DNA of 26,329 nucleotides from Pseudopedobacter saltans (GTDB lineage Bacteria > Bacteroidota > Bacteroidia > Chitinophagales > Chitinophagaceae). The stretch lies in the NCBI GenBank assembly GCA_003241175.1, contig QFOI01000005.1:1-26329 (forward strand), written 5' to 3'. Under the pieces are notes generated by a model, which was not told the origin of the DNA, made no database searches, and saw nothing but the letters and a program-made list of their open reading frames with translations. The translations under genes were made by a program, and so were the position numbers. Positions 1 through 7,933 of the stretch are shown piece by piece; the stretch's first letter is position 1; each line of letters starts with the position of its first letter.

Positions 1-595
1 TGGAAGACTCAAAATGTTCGTTTTGATCCTCCTCAAGTGATAGGTTATTGTTCGCATCTACAAAATTTGTTTCTGCATGAGAGATTTCCTCTTCTTTATC
101 AGATTGCTCTTCTTCTGTTTGTTCTTCAATTGTAGTATTATTAATTTCTGTTTGTTCAACGAAATCATTCTCTTTCAAAATATCTGCAATGTGCATCGGT
201 TCGTTTTGAAATGAGATGTTTTCTGCTTCAACGTCAATATCTGTATGAATGTCTTCTTCCTTTGATTTTTCCTCTTCTGTAAAAGAAGGTGTATGGGTGA
301 TTTGTTCCGAAACAGTCACCTCATCATCCGTTGCTATTGGCGTCTCAACGGAACTTAATTCCAAGTCCAGTGACTCCAATTGGAAATGCAACCATTGAGG
401 ATTTTGGAAGTTTAATGCTGTTTTTTGAAGTTGGTGTGGATATTCAGGATCGTTATCCCGCTTCATCTTTACGGTAAGTAGTAATTGCGCCAATGTAAAA
501 TAAGGATATTGCTGAACAATAGCCTTTAATTCCTGCAATGGAACCTGTTTCAAATCCGACCTACCTGTAATCCAATTAACAATATTATTTTCCAT
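1..595 (-). CDS. Partial acidic protein of unknown function (N-terminal 198 residues)
   Basis: An open frame starts at the ATG at 595 and runs off the left edge, so only the N-terminus is visible. Residues 1 to about 75 look folded and include YPYFTLAQLLL and later NPQWLHFQL. From about residue 85 the chain is dominated by Glu, Asp, Gln, Thr and Ser (for example EEQTEEEQSDKEEE) and is probably disordered. There is no signal peptide or membrane segment. It is the last visible gene of the miaB/activator/lptE operon, 87 bp after lptE. From memory, Bacteroidota often carry a long protein with this kind of N-terminus beside lptE, but I know of no function. The ribosome site is weak (AAAAG just before ATG). 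Confidence 0.75.
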   Translation of the reverse strand, partial: MENNIVNWITGRSDLKQVPLQELKAIVQQYPYFTLAQLLLTVKMKRDNDPEYPHQLQKTALNFQNPQWLHFQLESLDLELSSVETPIATDDEVTVSEQITHTPSFTEEEKSKEEDIHTDIDVEAENISFQNEPMHIADILKENDFVEQTEINNTTIEEQTEEEQSDKEEEISHAETNFVDANNNLSLEEDQNEHFESS

Positions 596-682
596 CTTTT
601 ATTAGCGCTGTAGCAAATTGACGTAAACTCCGGGATGCAAGTGCTCCATAGGTACTATTCTCAAGGGTGAAAATACGAAATC

Positions 683-1237
683 TTACCAGTTGGCAAAAAC
701 ATCATTGAAAATAGCTTCACTTACATTTTTCAAAATCTCACTTTTTAGGCTGTTTTCGGCTTCAGAAAGGGAAAGACTGGAAGCGAAATCAAAATTCTGA
801 GTGACGTTAAATTCTTTTTTCTTGGCTTCTTTAGTATTGTCGATCCACACTAGATGAAAAGTTACTGCCAAACGGTTCATACTTGCGGTAGACTGAGACC
901 CACTGCTTCCTGCAGCCCCAATACCTGAAGTAGTCACGTTATAGCCTGTGACTTCACCACTGAGGACATAATCTGCATTGTTGTCTTCCGTAAGGGTCAA
1001 TTTTGTTTGGTTATTGATTAATTGCACGACAGCATCCGTCAGATTGGGTGCCAACGTAGCATTGATATACCGCGCCTTATTGCCGAATAGATTGACGTGT
1101 ACGGTCTTCACATTAGTAGGTATACTGACGTTTTTGAACGAATAAACGCCACAAGACACCGTTCCGAATACTATTAAAGCCAATACCGCAATTATTTTTA
1201 TTGTCCAGGTCGATCTTTTCTTAATCATTGATATCAT
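683..1237 (-). CDS. lptE: LptE-family LPS-assembly lipoprotein
   Basis: This 184-aa protein starts with a basic, hydrophobic signal segment ending TVSC (Cys29), consistent with a lipoprotein although Thr at -3 is atypical. The mature start CGVYSF, the IPTNVKTVHVNLF strand and the Asn-rich LAPNLTDAVVQLI and GEVTGYNVT segments match the Bacteroidota LptE family. LptE is the outer-membrane lipoprotein that plugs LptD and helps insert LPS at the cell surface; no lptD is in the window. The start overlaps the end of the upstream sigma-54 activator by 17 bp if the first ATG (1237) is used, or by 8 bp from the second ATG at 1228. The overlap indicates translational coupling in one operon. Confidence 0.85.
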   Translation of the reverse strand: MISMIKKRSTWTIKIIAVLALIVFGTVSCGVYSFKNVSIPTNVKTVHVNLFGNKARYINATLAPNLTDAVVQLINNQTKLTLTEDNNADYVLSGEVTGYNVTTSGIGAAGSSGSQSTASMNRLAVTFHLVWIDNTKEAKKKEFNVTQNFDFASSLSLSEAENSLKSEILKNVSEAIFNDVFANW

Positions 1238-2528
1238 ATTCTTTCAATTTGCGGTACAATGTTCTTTCGCTGATGCCGAGGTCTGTTGCGGCATCTTTTC
1301 GTTTGCCACGATGCTTTTTTAAAGCTTTAGTAATGAGTTCTTTTTCCTTGTCAATGATGTTTAAAGTTTCCTCCACTTCTTCATGATCTTGGAAATCATT
1401 GGATTGAGGACCTATTACGACTGGTTTTGGTGTGTCTGTAGACGTAAAACCATTTTCAAATCTCGGCGTTTCGACTGTTGGGATAAAGCTATTGCCGGCG
1501 GGCAATGCTTTGCTATTGTCAAAATGTTTTTTGTCAACTTCGCTAAATATCGGTTGTTCGGCAAAGGAGGAATTGGTCGCAATGGAAGGATTGTTCAATA
1601 CTTCCAAAAACATTTTTTTCAATTCATTGACATCTTTTTTCATATCAAAAAACAGTTTGTACAAAATTTCCCTTTCGTTGGCAAAATCGGTACCTCCTGC
1701 ATTGGCACTGTTGTTAGGTGCTACCATTGGTAAGCGAGATTCCTGCTTGTAGGGAAGAAAATGCTGAATGGAATCCAAGTCGATTTCCTTTCGTTTACTT
1801 AGGACGGAAATCTGTTCTGCTACGTTTTTGAGTTCGCGCACATTTCCTGGCCAAGGATAATTGACTAACCAATTTCTGGCATTGTCATCCAGTTGAACTG
1901 GAGTTGTATTGTAACGCTCGGAGAAGTCAACGACGAACTTTCTGAACAACAAAGGAATATCTTCTTTTCTGTCACGTAAAGCCGGAACTCTTATGGGGAC
2001 CGTACTCAATCGATAGTACAAATCCTCGCGGAATTTTCCTGTTTGGGTAAAATCGTATAGATCTCTGTTTGTTGCCGCTATTACGCGAACATCTGTTTTC
2101 TGCACTTTGGAACTACCAACCCTGATAAATTCACCCGTTTCCAATACACGTAAAAGTCGAGCTTGTGTACCGAGCGGCATTTCCCCAATCTCATCCAAGA
2201 AAATGGTGCCTCCATTTACGGTTTCAAAATAACCCTTTCGGGCATCCACCGCTCCTGTAAAAGAACCTTTTTCATGTCCGAAAAGTTCGGAATCGATTGT
2301 TCCTTCAGGAATTGCTCCACAGTTGACAGCAATAAAAGAGTTGTGTTTTCGGGAGGATAGTGCATGGATAATCTGCGAAAAAGCTTCTTTACCAACACCA
2401 CTTTCTCCGACAATTAAAACCGTTAAGTCTGTTGCGGCAACTTGGACCGCAGTATCCAATGCATGATTGAGCGCTGCCGAGTTGCCTATGATGCCAAACC
2501 TATTTTTGATGGATTGTATATCTGCCAT
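1221..2528 (-). CDS. Sigma-54-dependent transcriptional activator without receiver domain
   Basis: A 435-aa bacterial enhancer-binding protein. The AAA+ domain fills residues about 10-245: Walker A GESGVGKE (41-48), the sigma-54-contacting loop as GSFTGA (88-93; the common form is GAFTGA), Walker B GGTIFLDEIGEM (106-117), arginine fingers in FREDLYYRL (166-174) and sensor 2 WPGNVREL (226-233). Residues about 260-390 are a low-complexity Asn/Pro/Ser linker. The C-terminus (about 392-433) is a Fis-type helix-turn-helix ending in DLGISERTLYRKLKEY. No N-terminal receiver, GAF or PAS domain is present, so activity is not gated by phosphorylation of this chain. It starts at the ATG at 2528, 7 bp after the miaB stop, and overlaps lptE. 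The target promoters are unknown. Confidence 0.9.
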   Translation of the reverse strand: MADIQSIKNRFGIIGNSAALNHALDTAVQVAATDLTVLIVGESGVGKEAFSQIIHALSSRKHNSFIAVNCGAIPEGTIDSELFGHEKGSFTGAVDARKGYFETVNGGTIFLDEIGEMPLGTQARLLRVLETGEFIRVGSSKVQKTDVRVIAATNRDLYDFTQTGKFREDLYYRLSTVPIRVPALRDRKEDIPLLFRKFVVDFSERYNTTPVQLDDNARNWLVNYPWPGNVRELKNVAEQISVLSKRKEIDLDSIQHFLPYKQESRLPMVAPNNSANAGGTDFANEREILYKLFFDMKKDVNELKKMFLEVLNNPSIATNSSFAEQPIFSEVDKKHFDNSKALPAGNSFIPTVETPRFENGFTSTDTPKPVVIGPQSNDFQDHEEVEETLNIIDKEKELITKALKKHRGKRKDAATDLGISERTLYRKLKEYDIND

Positions 2529-2535
2529 TTTTTCT

Positions 2536-3960
2536 TTAAATAATTTGTCCCAACAATGTTGCTTGAGTGCAATTAGTCACTTTTACTTGACAATAAGTGC
2601 CAGGTTTAAGCGATTCGTTATCATTTTTTGGGAATACGATTGTTTTATATTGAGAAGTATGGCCTTTCCATTCTTGGTCATTCTTTTTGCTCTCTCCTTC
2701 GATCAATACTTCAAATGTTTTTCCTAGATCTCGTTGGTTACTTTCCAAAGACAATCTGTTTTGCAAAGCAACTATTTCAGCAAGGCGCCTTTTTTTGACA
2801 TCTTCAGGAACATCATCCGTATAGCGTTTTGCCGCTAATGTGCCGGGACGTTCGCTGTAAAAAAACATATAACTCATGTCGTATTGGCTATACTCCATAA
2901 GACTCAAGGTGTCCTGATGTTCTTCTTCTGTTTCCGTACAGAATCCTGCAATTATGTCCGAACTAATGCCGCAATCTGGAACTATTTTTTTGATCTGATC
3001 GATTTTGGCTTTGTACCAATCACGCGTGTAGGTCCTATTCATCAACTGTAAAATGCGCGTATTGCCACTTTGCAGTGGAAGATGTATGTAGCGACAGATA
3101 TTGGGATATTTTATCATGGAGTACAACACATCATCCGTTATGTCTTTAGGATGAGAAGTACTGAAGCGTACACGTAGTAGTGGACTTACCTCGGCCACTC
3201 TTTCCAATAACTGTGCAAAAGTAACCGGCTCGCTATTGGTAGAAGATGTATAATAATAGCTGTCGACATTTTGTCCTAAAAGTGTCACTTCTCGGTATCC
3301 TTGTTCAAACAAGTCTTTTGCCTCTTGGATGATAGAAACCGCATCACGACTCCTTTCACGTCCACGTGTAAATGGCACCACACAGAAACTGCACATATTA
3401 TTGCAGCCACGCATGATGGAAATGAATGCGGTAATACCATTGGTATTGAGGCGGACGGGCGAAATGTCAGAATAAGTCTCTTCACGACTTAAAAGGACAT
3501 TGATTCCTTTTTGGCCGGTTTCGGCTTCCGTAATCAATTGTGGTAGAGATCTGTACGCATCAGGCCCAATAACAATGTCTACCAACTTTTCCTCTTCCAA
3601 AAATTTGGATTTCAACCTTTCTGCCATACATCCCAAAACGCCCACCAACATTCCCGGTTTGGCGCGTTTCATTTTACGAAACTCAGTTAATCGTTTTCTA
3701 ACCGTTTGTTCTGCTTTTTCGCGTATGGAACAAGTATTGATGAATATTAAATCAGCTTCTTCAGTATTGCGAGTGGCACCAAATCCTTCTGCATTCAATA
3801 TAGACGCAACTATTTCGCTATCGCTAAAATTCATAGCACAGCCATAGCTTTCAATATAAAACCTTTTTTTGTATTGGTTAGGATCTAGTTCAAATGGACT
3901 ATATGCTTCTCCCTGTCTTCCTTCTTCTATTTTTTTGGATTGTAATTCCAATGTTTCCAT
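2536..3960 (-). CDS. miaB: tRNA-2-methylthio-N6-dimethylallyladenosine synthase MiaB
   Basis: A 474-aa radical-SAM methylthiotransferase that adds a methylthio group to i6A37 of tRNAs reading codons that start with U. The N-terminal UPF0004 domain holds the auxiliary 4Fe-4S ligands Cys41 (YGCAMN), Cys77 (NTCSIREKA) and Cys111 (GCMAERLK). The radical-SAM ligands are Cys186, Cys190 and Cys193 in GCNNMCSFCVVPFTRGRERS. A TRAM domain closes the chain (about 410-474). The open frame extends upstream to a TTG at 3981, but I chose the ATG at 3960 because that TTG lies inside a likely promoter and adds nothing conserved. It is the first gene of the minus-strand operon with the sigma-54 activator, 7 bp away. 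Confidence 0.95.
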   Translation of the reverse strand: METLELQSKKIEEGRQGEAYSPFELDPNQYKKRFYIESYGCAMNFSDSEIVASILNAEGFGATRNTEEADLIFINTCSIREKAEQTVRKRLTEFRKMKRAKPGMLVGVLGCMAERLKSKFLEEEKLVDIVIGPDAYRSLPQLITEAETGQKGINVLLSREETYSDISPVRLNTNGITAFISIMRGCNNMCSFCVVPFTRGRERSRDAVSIIQEAKDLFEQGYREVTLLGQNVDSYYYTSSTNSEPVTFAQLLERVAEVSPLLRVRFSTSHPKDITDDVLYSMIKYPNICRYIHLPLQSGNTRILQLMNRTYTRDWYKAKIDQIKKIVPDCGISSDIIAGFCTETEEEHQDTLSLMEYSQYDMSYMFFYSERPGTLAAKRYTDDVPEDVKKRRLAEIVALQNRLSLESNQRDLGKTFEVLIEGESKKNDQEWKGHTSQYKTIVFPKNDNESLKPGTYCQVKVTNCTQATLLGQII

Positions 3961-3978
3961 TCCGCAAATTTTAAGTTG

Positions 3979-3986
3979 CAAAAATA
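3979..3986 (-). promoter_or_regulatory. Candidate -7 box for the miaB operon
   Basis: On the minus strand this reads TATTTTTG, matching the Bacteroidota -7 consensus TAnnTTTG, 18 bp before the miaB ATG. No clear TTTG is seen at the -33 distance. The consensus is short and AT-rich, so chance matches are common here. Confidence 0.35.
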
Positions 3987-4003
3987 AAGAAATTAAGGAG
4001 AAA

Positions 4004-4016
4004 TGTCAGATTGACA
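4004..4016. promoter_or_regulatory. 13-bp dyad TGTCA-N3-TGACA, possible operator
   Basis: TGTCAGATTGACA is a perfect 5-3-5 inverted repeat between the divergent miaB and DUF3078 genes. It falls near the -33 position of the proposed miaB promoter. An 8-base inverse copy of its core (GTCAATCT, 4062-4069, against AGATTGAC, 4008-4015) lies on the DUF3078 side. The binding protein is unknown. Confidence 0.3.
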
Positions 4017-4049
4017 GAGTGTTAACATTATTTTCCCACTTGAGCCATC

Positions 4050-4057
4050 TATATTTG
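4050..4057 (+). promoter_or_regulatory. Candidate -7 box for the DUF3078 gene
   Basis: TATATTTG matches TAnnTTTG, 32 bp before the ATG of the DUF3078 gene. No good -33 TTTG is visible at 17-23 bp upstream. Placement between divergent genes supports a promoter here. Confidence 0.35.
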
Positions 4058-4089
4058 TAAAGTCAATCTAAATATATCGATAGAAGGAG

Positions 4090-5064
4090 ATGGTCAGACG
4101 GGTCAGTTTATTTTCTTTTTTACTGTTGGGTATTGCTATGTCAGTCATGGCGCAGGACAACATTCCTGTGCGGGCTTTGCAATCCCAAATATTTAGAACC
4201 ATCAACAAAGACGACAAAGACACAGTTAAGTGGAAATGGAAATTCGGAGGTACCTCCAACCTCAATTTATCCCAGACTTCCCTGAGTAACTGGGCTGCTG
4301 GTGGTGAAAAATTCTCTATGTCCATTCGTGCGGTTCAAAATCTTTATCTCTTCCATAAATGGGGAAAGCATACATGGGACAACAATCTGGATTATAGGTT
4401 TGGTTATATACAGACAAGTTCAATGGGTGGCCAGAAAAATGACGACTATTTTGATTTCGTTTCCAAATATGGCTTACAGATGGATTCATCCAAAAAATGG
4501 TATGCATCCATATTGTTTAATCCGCAAACACAACTTTTTGATGGTCGCTCCTATTATAATAGAGATAGTAGCACGCTATCATCTACTTTTTTGTCGCCTG
4601 GATATGTGACTTTGGCGATCGGTTTTGATTACAAACCTTTTCCCAAAAAGAATTTTTCAATATTCTTTTCGCCAATAACCAGTCGTACGACTTTAGTAAT
4701 GAAAAGAAGTCTAGCTGCTACAGGGAGTTTTGGTGTTGATCCCTATCACCGCTACATGGAGCAGTTTGGCGCTTTTAGTATGATAACCTTTAACGGTTCT
4801 ATCATGAAAAACGTGGACTATTCCGGTAAGTTGAATCTATTTTCCAACTATCTGGAACGTCCCAAAAACGTGACCTTGTATTGTACCAATATGCTGAATT
4901 TCAAGATTAACCGTCTGTTGTCAGCCAACTATAGTCTTAATCTTATCTACGACGATGATGTCAAACTTTTTGGACCAAACGGCAATAGCCCTGCATTGCA
5001 AGTCATGAGCGCTATTGGTATAGGATTTTCTTTCCCTATCAGAGCTAGCTACGTTAGGATTTAG
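4090..5064 (+). CDS. DUF3078 outer-membrane protein
   Basis: A 324-aa protein with a Sec signal peptide (cleavage likely in SVMAQDN, after Ala21). The DUF3078 hallmark lies early in the mature chain: NLNLSQTSLSNWAAGGEKF (57-75). The remainder alternates aromatic and polar residues, as expected for a membrane beta-barrel (for example WGKHTWDNNLDYRFGY). The family is confined to Bacteroidota and has no assigned biochemical role; an outer-membrane location is inferred. The start is the ATG in AGAAGGAGATGG, with a purine-rich stretch directly before it. It is divergent from miaB and 68 bp upstream of nadK, which may be cotranscribed. Confidence 0.85.
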   Translation: MVRRVSLFSFLLLGIAMSVMAQDNIPVRALQSQIFRTINKDDKDTVKWKWKFGGTSNLNLSQTSLSNWAAGGEKFSMSIRAVQNLYLFHKWGKHTWDNNLDYRFGYIQTSSMGGQKNDDYFDFVSKYGLQMDSSKKWYASILFNPQTQLFDGRSYYNRDSSTLSSTFLSPGYVTLAIGFDYKPFPKKNFSIFFSPITSRTTLVMKRSLAATGSFGVDPYHRYMEQFGAFSMITFNGSIMKNVDYSGKLNLFSNYLERPKNVTLYCTNMLNFKINRLLSANYSLNLIYDDDVKLFGPNGNSPALQVMSAIGIGFSFPIRASYVRI

Positions 5065-5132
5065 GTCCTCTTTTCAGAAGGAAAATCGCTAATATTGCAA
5101 TTGAGTATATTTCAATAGCCAAACCATTCCCA

Positions 5133-6008
5133 ATGATAATAGCTATATACAGCAGAGGATTGACCAGCGAGCAAAAAACGGTTTTGGACCAATTGGTTGA
5201 ATCCCTGCAAAAATACCATGTCAAGATTTTGTTTTTCAATGCACTTGTAGAGCAATATCCGTCTTTGAAGAAAATCAAGGATGCTTCTATCTTTGGTGGT
5301 TTTAAGGATTTGCCAGTAGAAACAAAAGTATTTATTAGCCTTGGAGGTGATGGGACGATTTTGGATGCGGTTACTATTGTCAGAAATAAAGGAATTCCGA
5401 TATTGGGTATCAATTTGGGCCGGCTGGGATTTTTGGCTAGTATCAACAGCAATGAAATAACAAAGGCGGTGGATGCTCTTTTCCATGATTCGTTTATCGT
5501 GGACCATAGAAGCCTGCTACATATTGAAGGTACTAGGGAAGTCTTTGGAAAAGTTCCATTTGGATTAAATGATTTTGCTATTCTCAAGCAGGATATTGCG
5601 CCCATGATTAATATCCATACATACCTTAATGGAGAACTTCTCAATACATACTGGTCAGATGGTTTGATCGTGGCCACACCTACAGGATCGACCGCCTACA
5701 ATCTCAGTTGCAATGGTCCATTGGTATTTCCGCATACCTCTAGTTTTGTCATTACGCCCATTGCCCCTCATCAATTGAATGTAAGGCCAATCGTTATACC
5801 AGATGACAGCATTATCTCCTTTGAAGTGGAGTCTCGTTCCAATACATTTATCTGTTCTTTGGACGCTCGTCGCGAAATAGTGCGGAAGGAGGTGCAGATA
5901 GCCGTACGAAAAGAAGATTTTCAGGTGGGGATCATCCGACTGGAAGACAGTAGCTTTTTGACAACATTGAGGAATAAGTTTGACTGGGGCGTTGATAAAA
6001 GAAATTGA
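5133..6008 (+). CDS. nadK: NAD kinase (ATP-NAD kinase)
   Basis: This 291-aa cytosolic enzyme phosphorylates NAD to NADP. The diagnostic GGDGT is at residues 71-75 (SLGGDGTILDAV), followed by NLGRLGFLAS (94-103) and the NAD-binding DGLIVATPTGSTAYNLS segment. A small deviation follows: SCNGPLVFP, where Bacteroidota enzymes I recall have GGP. Length and the MIIAIYSRG start fit the family. Its position just before the DUF6089/uppS/bamA genes is the usual Bacteroidota arrangement, though cbs or pdxJ genes that often sit here are absent. Confidence 0.95.
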   Translation: MIIAIYSRGLTSEQKTVLDQLVESLQKYHVKILFFNALVEQYPSLKKIKDASIFGGFKDLPVETKVFISLGGDGTILDAVTIVRNKGIPILGINLGRLGFLASINSNEITKAVDALFHDSFIVDHRSLLHIEGTREVFGKVPFGLNDFAILKQDIAPMINIHTYLNGELLNTYWSDGLIVATPTGSTAYNLSCNGPLVFPHTSSFVITPIAPHQLNVRPIVIPDDSIISFEVESRSNTFICSLDARREIVRKEVQIAVRKEDFQVGIIRLEDSSFLTTLRNKFDWGVDKRN

Positions 6009-6038
6009 TCAAATCGTATAAGAAAACAAAATTTTTAT

Positions 6039-6071
6039 CGTTATTTACGCAATCATATAAATGAAATAACG
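6039..6071. repeat. 8-bp inverted repeat after nadK
   Basis: CGTTATTT (6039-6046) and AAATAACG (6064-6071) are exact reverse complements with a 17-nt spacer, 31 bp after the nadK stop. No T-tract follows, so it is not a classical terminator. It could be a weak RNA hairpin or a chance match. Confidence 0.25.
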
Positions 6072-6121
6072 CTCCTAAAAGAACTACGGGCTATTTTCCG
6101 TTTGTTGTATTTATAAGTATT

Positions 6122-7003
6122 ATGTTTAAAAAATTAGTCATTCTTGCATTTTTGTTTTTTGTAAAAGAGCAGATAATTGCACAGACATACGAAAGTTATC
6201 AACACAAAGGTGAGATTGGCGTCGGTATAGGACTTAGCAACTATTTTGGTGATTTGAATCCCAATGAGAATTTTAAAAAATTAAAATTTGCTGGCAATCT
6301 TTACTATCAGTATTACTTAAACAATTACGTGGGCCTTAAGCTTTCAGGTGTATATACTAGACTTGGAAATTCGGATATGGGTAGCAAAAATGCAGCTTAT
6401 AGAGCTCGTAACCTTAGTTTCAATTCAGATATATGGGAATTGTCCGTTAGCGGAACATTTAACTTTTTCAAATTTTTACCCGGCATTCCCAATCATAATT
6501 TTACACCGTACATTTCTGCAGGAGTGGGGGTATTTAATTACAATCCTTACACTTATCTCAATGTAGATGGCACTAGCCAAAAAGTTTTCTTACGTCCGTT
6601 GGGAACTGAAGGGCAAAAAAGTACGACGCCTCACGACGGAAAAAAATACGGTTCCATGGCAATGGCATTTCCATTGTCCTTCGGTGTTAAATATGCTGTA
6701 ACGGAAAACTGGAACATATTTGCCGAAGTGGGTTATCGATTCACTACTACTGATTATTTAGATGATGTAAGTACCACTTACGCCGGTTCAGAAGCATTCC
6801 AAGCGGCTACTTATAATGGTACCCCCAAAGATCTGTGGTATGCTCAGAGATTACAAGATAGAAGTGGTGTTGTCGTTACAGACCCTATTGGTCAGGCAGG
6901 TTATAGTAGAGGTAATAGCAAGGCAAAAGACAGCTATCTCATAGGCCTTATTGGGGTGTCATTTAACCTTAATGGATATAAATGTCCTCCATCTGGTCGA
7001 TAG
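6122..7003 (+). CDS. DUF6089 / PorG-like outer-membrane protein
   Basis: A 293-aa protein with a signal peptide (cleavage near IIAQTYES, after Ala20). The mature N-terminus GEIGVGIGLSNYFGDLNP, the central FTPYISAGVGVFNYNPY and WNIFAEVGYRFTTTDYLDDVS, and the C-terminal SYLIGLIGVSFNL match the DUF6089 family of eight-stranded-type barrels. PorG of the type IX secretion system belongs to this family. Its place just before uppS and bamA agrees with the conserved Bacteroidota order. In the T9SS, PorG is thought to anchor the PorK/PorN ring to the outer membrane; that role is inferred here from family and synteny. No other core T9SS gene is adjacent. Confidence 0.85.
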   Translation: MFKKLVILAFLFFVKEQIIAQTYESYQHKGEIGVGIGLSNYFGDLNPNENFKKLKFAGNLYYQYYLNNYVGLKLSGVYTRLGNSDMGSKNAAYRARNLSFNSDIWELSVSGTFNFFKFLPGIPNHNFTPYISAGVGVFNYNPYTYLNVDGTSQKVFLRPLGTEGQKSTTPHDGKKYGSMAMAFPLSFGVKYAVTENWNIFAEVGYRFTTTDYLDDVSTTYAGSEAFQAATYNGTPKDLWYAQRLQDRSGVVVTDPIGQAGYSRGNSKAKDSYLIGLIGVSFNLNGYKCPPSGR

Positions 7004-7029
7004 CCCACTCATTCATTCATTCTTTTTAC

Positions 7030-7037
7030 TACATTTG
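7030..7037 (+). promoter_or_regulatory. Candidate -7 box upstream of uppS
   Basis: TACATTTG matches TAnnTTTG exactly, 25 bp before the uppS ATG and inside the 59-bp gap after the DUF6089 gene. No TTTG stands at the -33 distance, so support is partial. Confidence 0.35.
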
Positions 7038-7062
7038 CGCGCTTAAGGACAGCTAAACAAAT

Positions 7063-7815
7063 ATGCAGCCGCAAAAAACTGATAAAATAGACAAGTCACA
7101 TTTGCCTAAGCACATTGCCATCATTATGGACGGTAATGGTCGTTGGGCGAAGCAACAGGGAAAGGATCGTTTATTCGGTCATTTTCATGGTGTTGAGAGT
7201 GTACGTTCGGTAACGGAAGGGGCAGCAGAGTTGGGAATCGAGTGTCTTACCTTGTATGCTTTTAGTACGGAGAATTGGGATAGGCCTGTTAGTGAAGTGA
7301 ATGGATTGATGGAGTTATTGGTAAAGACAATCCATGCGGAGGTGCCAGTGTTGAACAAAAACAATATCAGATTATTTACCATTGGCGATACATCTATGTT
7401 GCCTGAGGCTGTTCGTGAAGAATTGCAGTTGGCCTTGGACAAAACATCTCAAAATACGGGCTTAAAACTTGTATTGGCTTTGAGTTACAGTAGCCATTGG
7501 GAAATTACATCAGTTGTAAAACAAATAGCCAAAGACGTTAAAGAAGGCATTCTTGAACTAGACAATATATCGGATAACATTATTGCGGATCATCTGACCA
7601 CTTCCGGTTTTCCAACATTGGAATTGATGATAAGAACCGGCGGGGAACATAGGGTCAGTAACTTCTTGTTGTATCAGTTGGCATATGCGGAGTTGTTTTT
7701 TACGGATATACAGTGGCCGGATTACAGGAAAGAAGATTTGTTTGATGCAATTATAGATTTTCAGAAAAGGGAACGTAGATTTGGCAAGACGAGTGAACAG
7801 GTTCAGGATAAATAA
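7063..7815 (+). CDS. uppS: Undecaprenyl pyrophosphate synthase (cis-prenyltransferase)
   Basis: The 250-aa enzyme condenses isopentenyl diphosphate onto farnesyl diphosphate to make the C55 carrier for peptidoglycan and surface glycans. Family motifs are clear: HIAIIMDGNGRWAK (17-30) with catalytic Asp23, FSTENW (67-72), and LMIRTGGEHRVSNFLLYQ (188-204) with the diphosphate-binding Arg191, Arg197 and Ser199. C-terminal FTDIQWPDY is also typical. One oddity: the usual GGRW/SGRW element appears as SSHW (143-146), losing an Arg that is strongly conserved. It lies between DUF6089 and bamA as in other Bacteroidota. Confidence 0.93.
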   Translation: MQPQKTDKIDKSHLPKHIAIIMDGNGRWAKQQGKDRLFGHFHGVESVRSVTEGAAELGIECLTLYAFSTENWDRPVSEVNGLMELLVKTIHAEVPVLNKNNIRLFTIGDTSMLPEAVREELQLALDKTSQNTGLKLVLALSYSSHWEITSVVKQIAKDVKEGILELDNISDNIIADHLTTSGFPTLELMIRTGGEHRVSNFLLYQLAYAELFFTDIQWPDYRKEDLFDAIIDFQKRERRFGKTSEQVQDK

Positions 7816-7933
7816 GTTCAAATAATTTTTTAATTTAACAAACACTTTTAATTATTCCCTTTAATTTGCCGCCTTTACGTGGCTACGATAATCAGAGTAA
7901 TTAAAAATTAAGGATAACAAACAGTATTTTTGG

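Noticed and set aside
569..700. A 38-codon minus-strand open frame (ending FATALIKDGK) between lptE and the next gene
   Set aside because: It has no usable start codon, overlaps both neighbouring genes in other frames and has no recognised homologue. I could not rule out a remnant but cannot support a gene.
5054..5677. Long minus-strand open frame opposite nadK
   Set aside because: It is antisense to the strongly supported nadK, matches no family I recognise and has no coding-like composition.
7925..7932. TATTTTTG directly before the bamA ATG as a -7 box
   Set aside because: It ends 1 nt before the start codon and has no -33 element. The 8-mer is frequent in this AT-rich DNA, which also limits confidence in the other isolated -7 calls.
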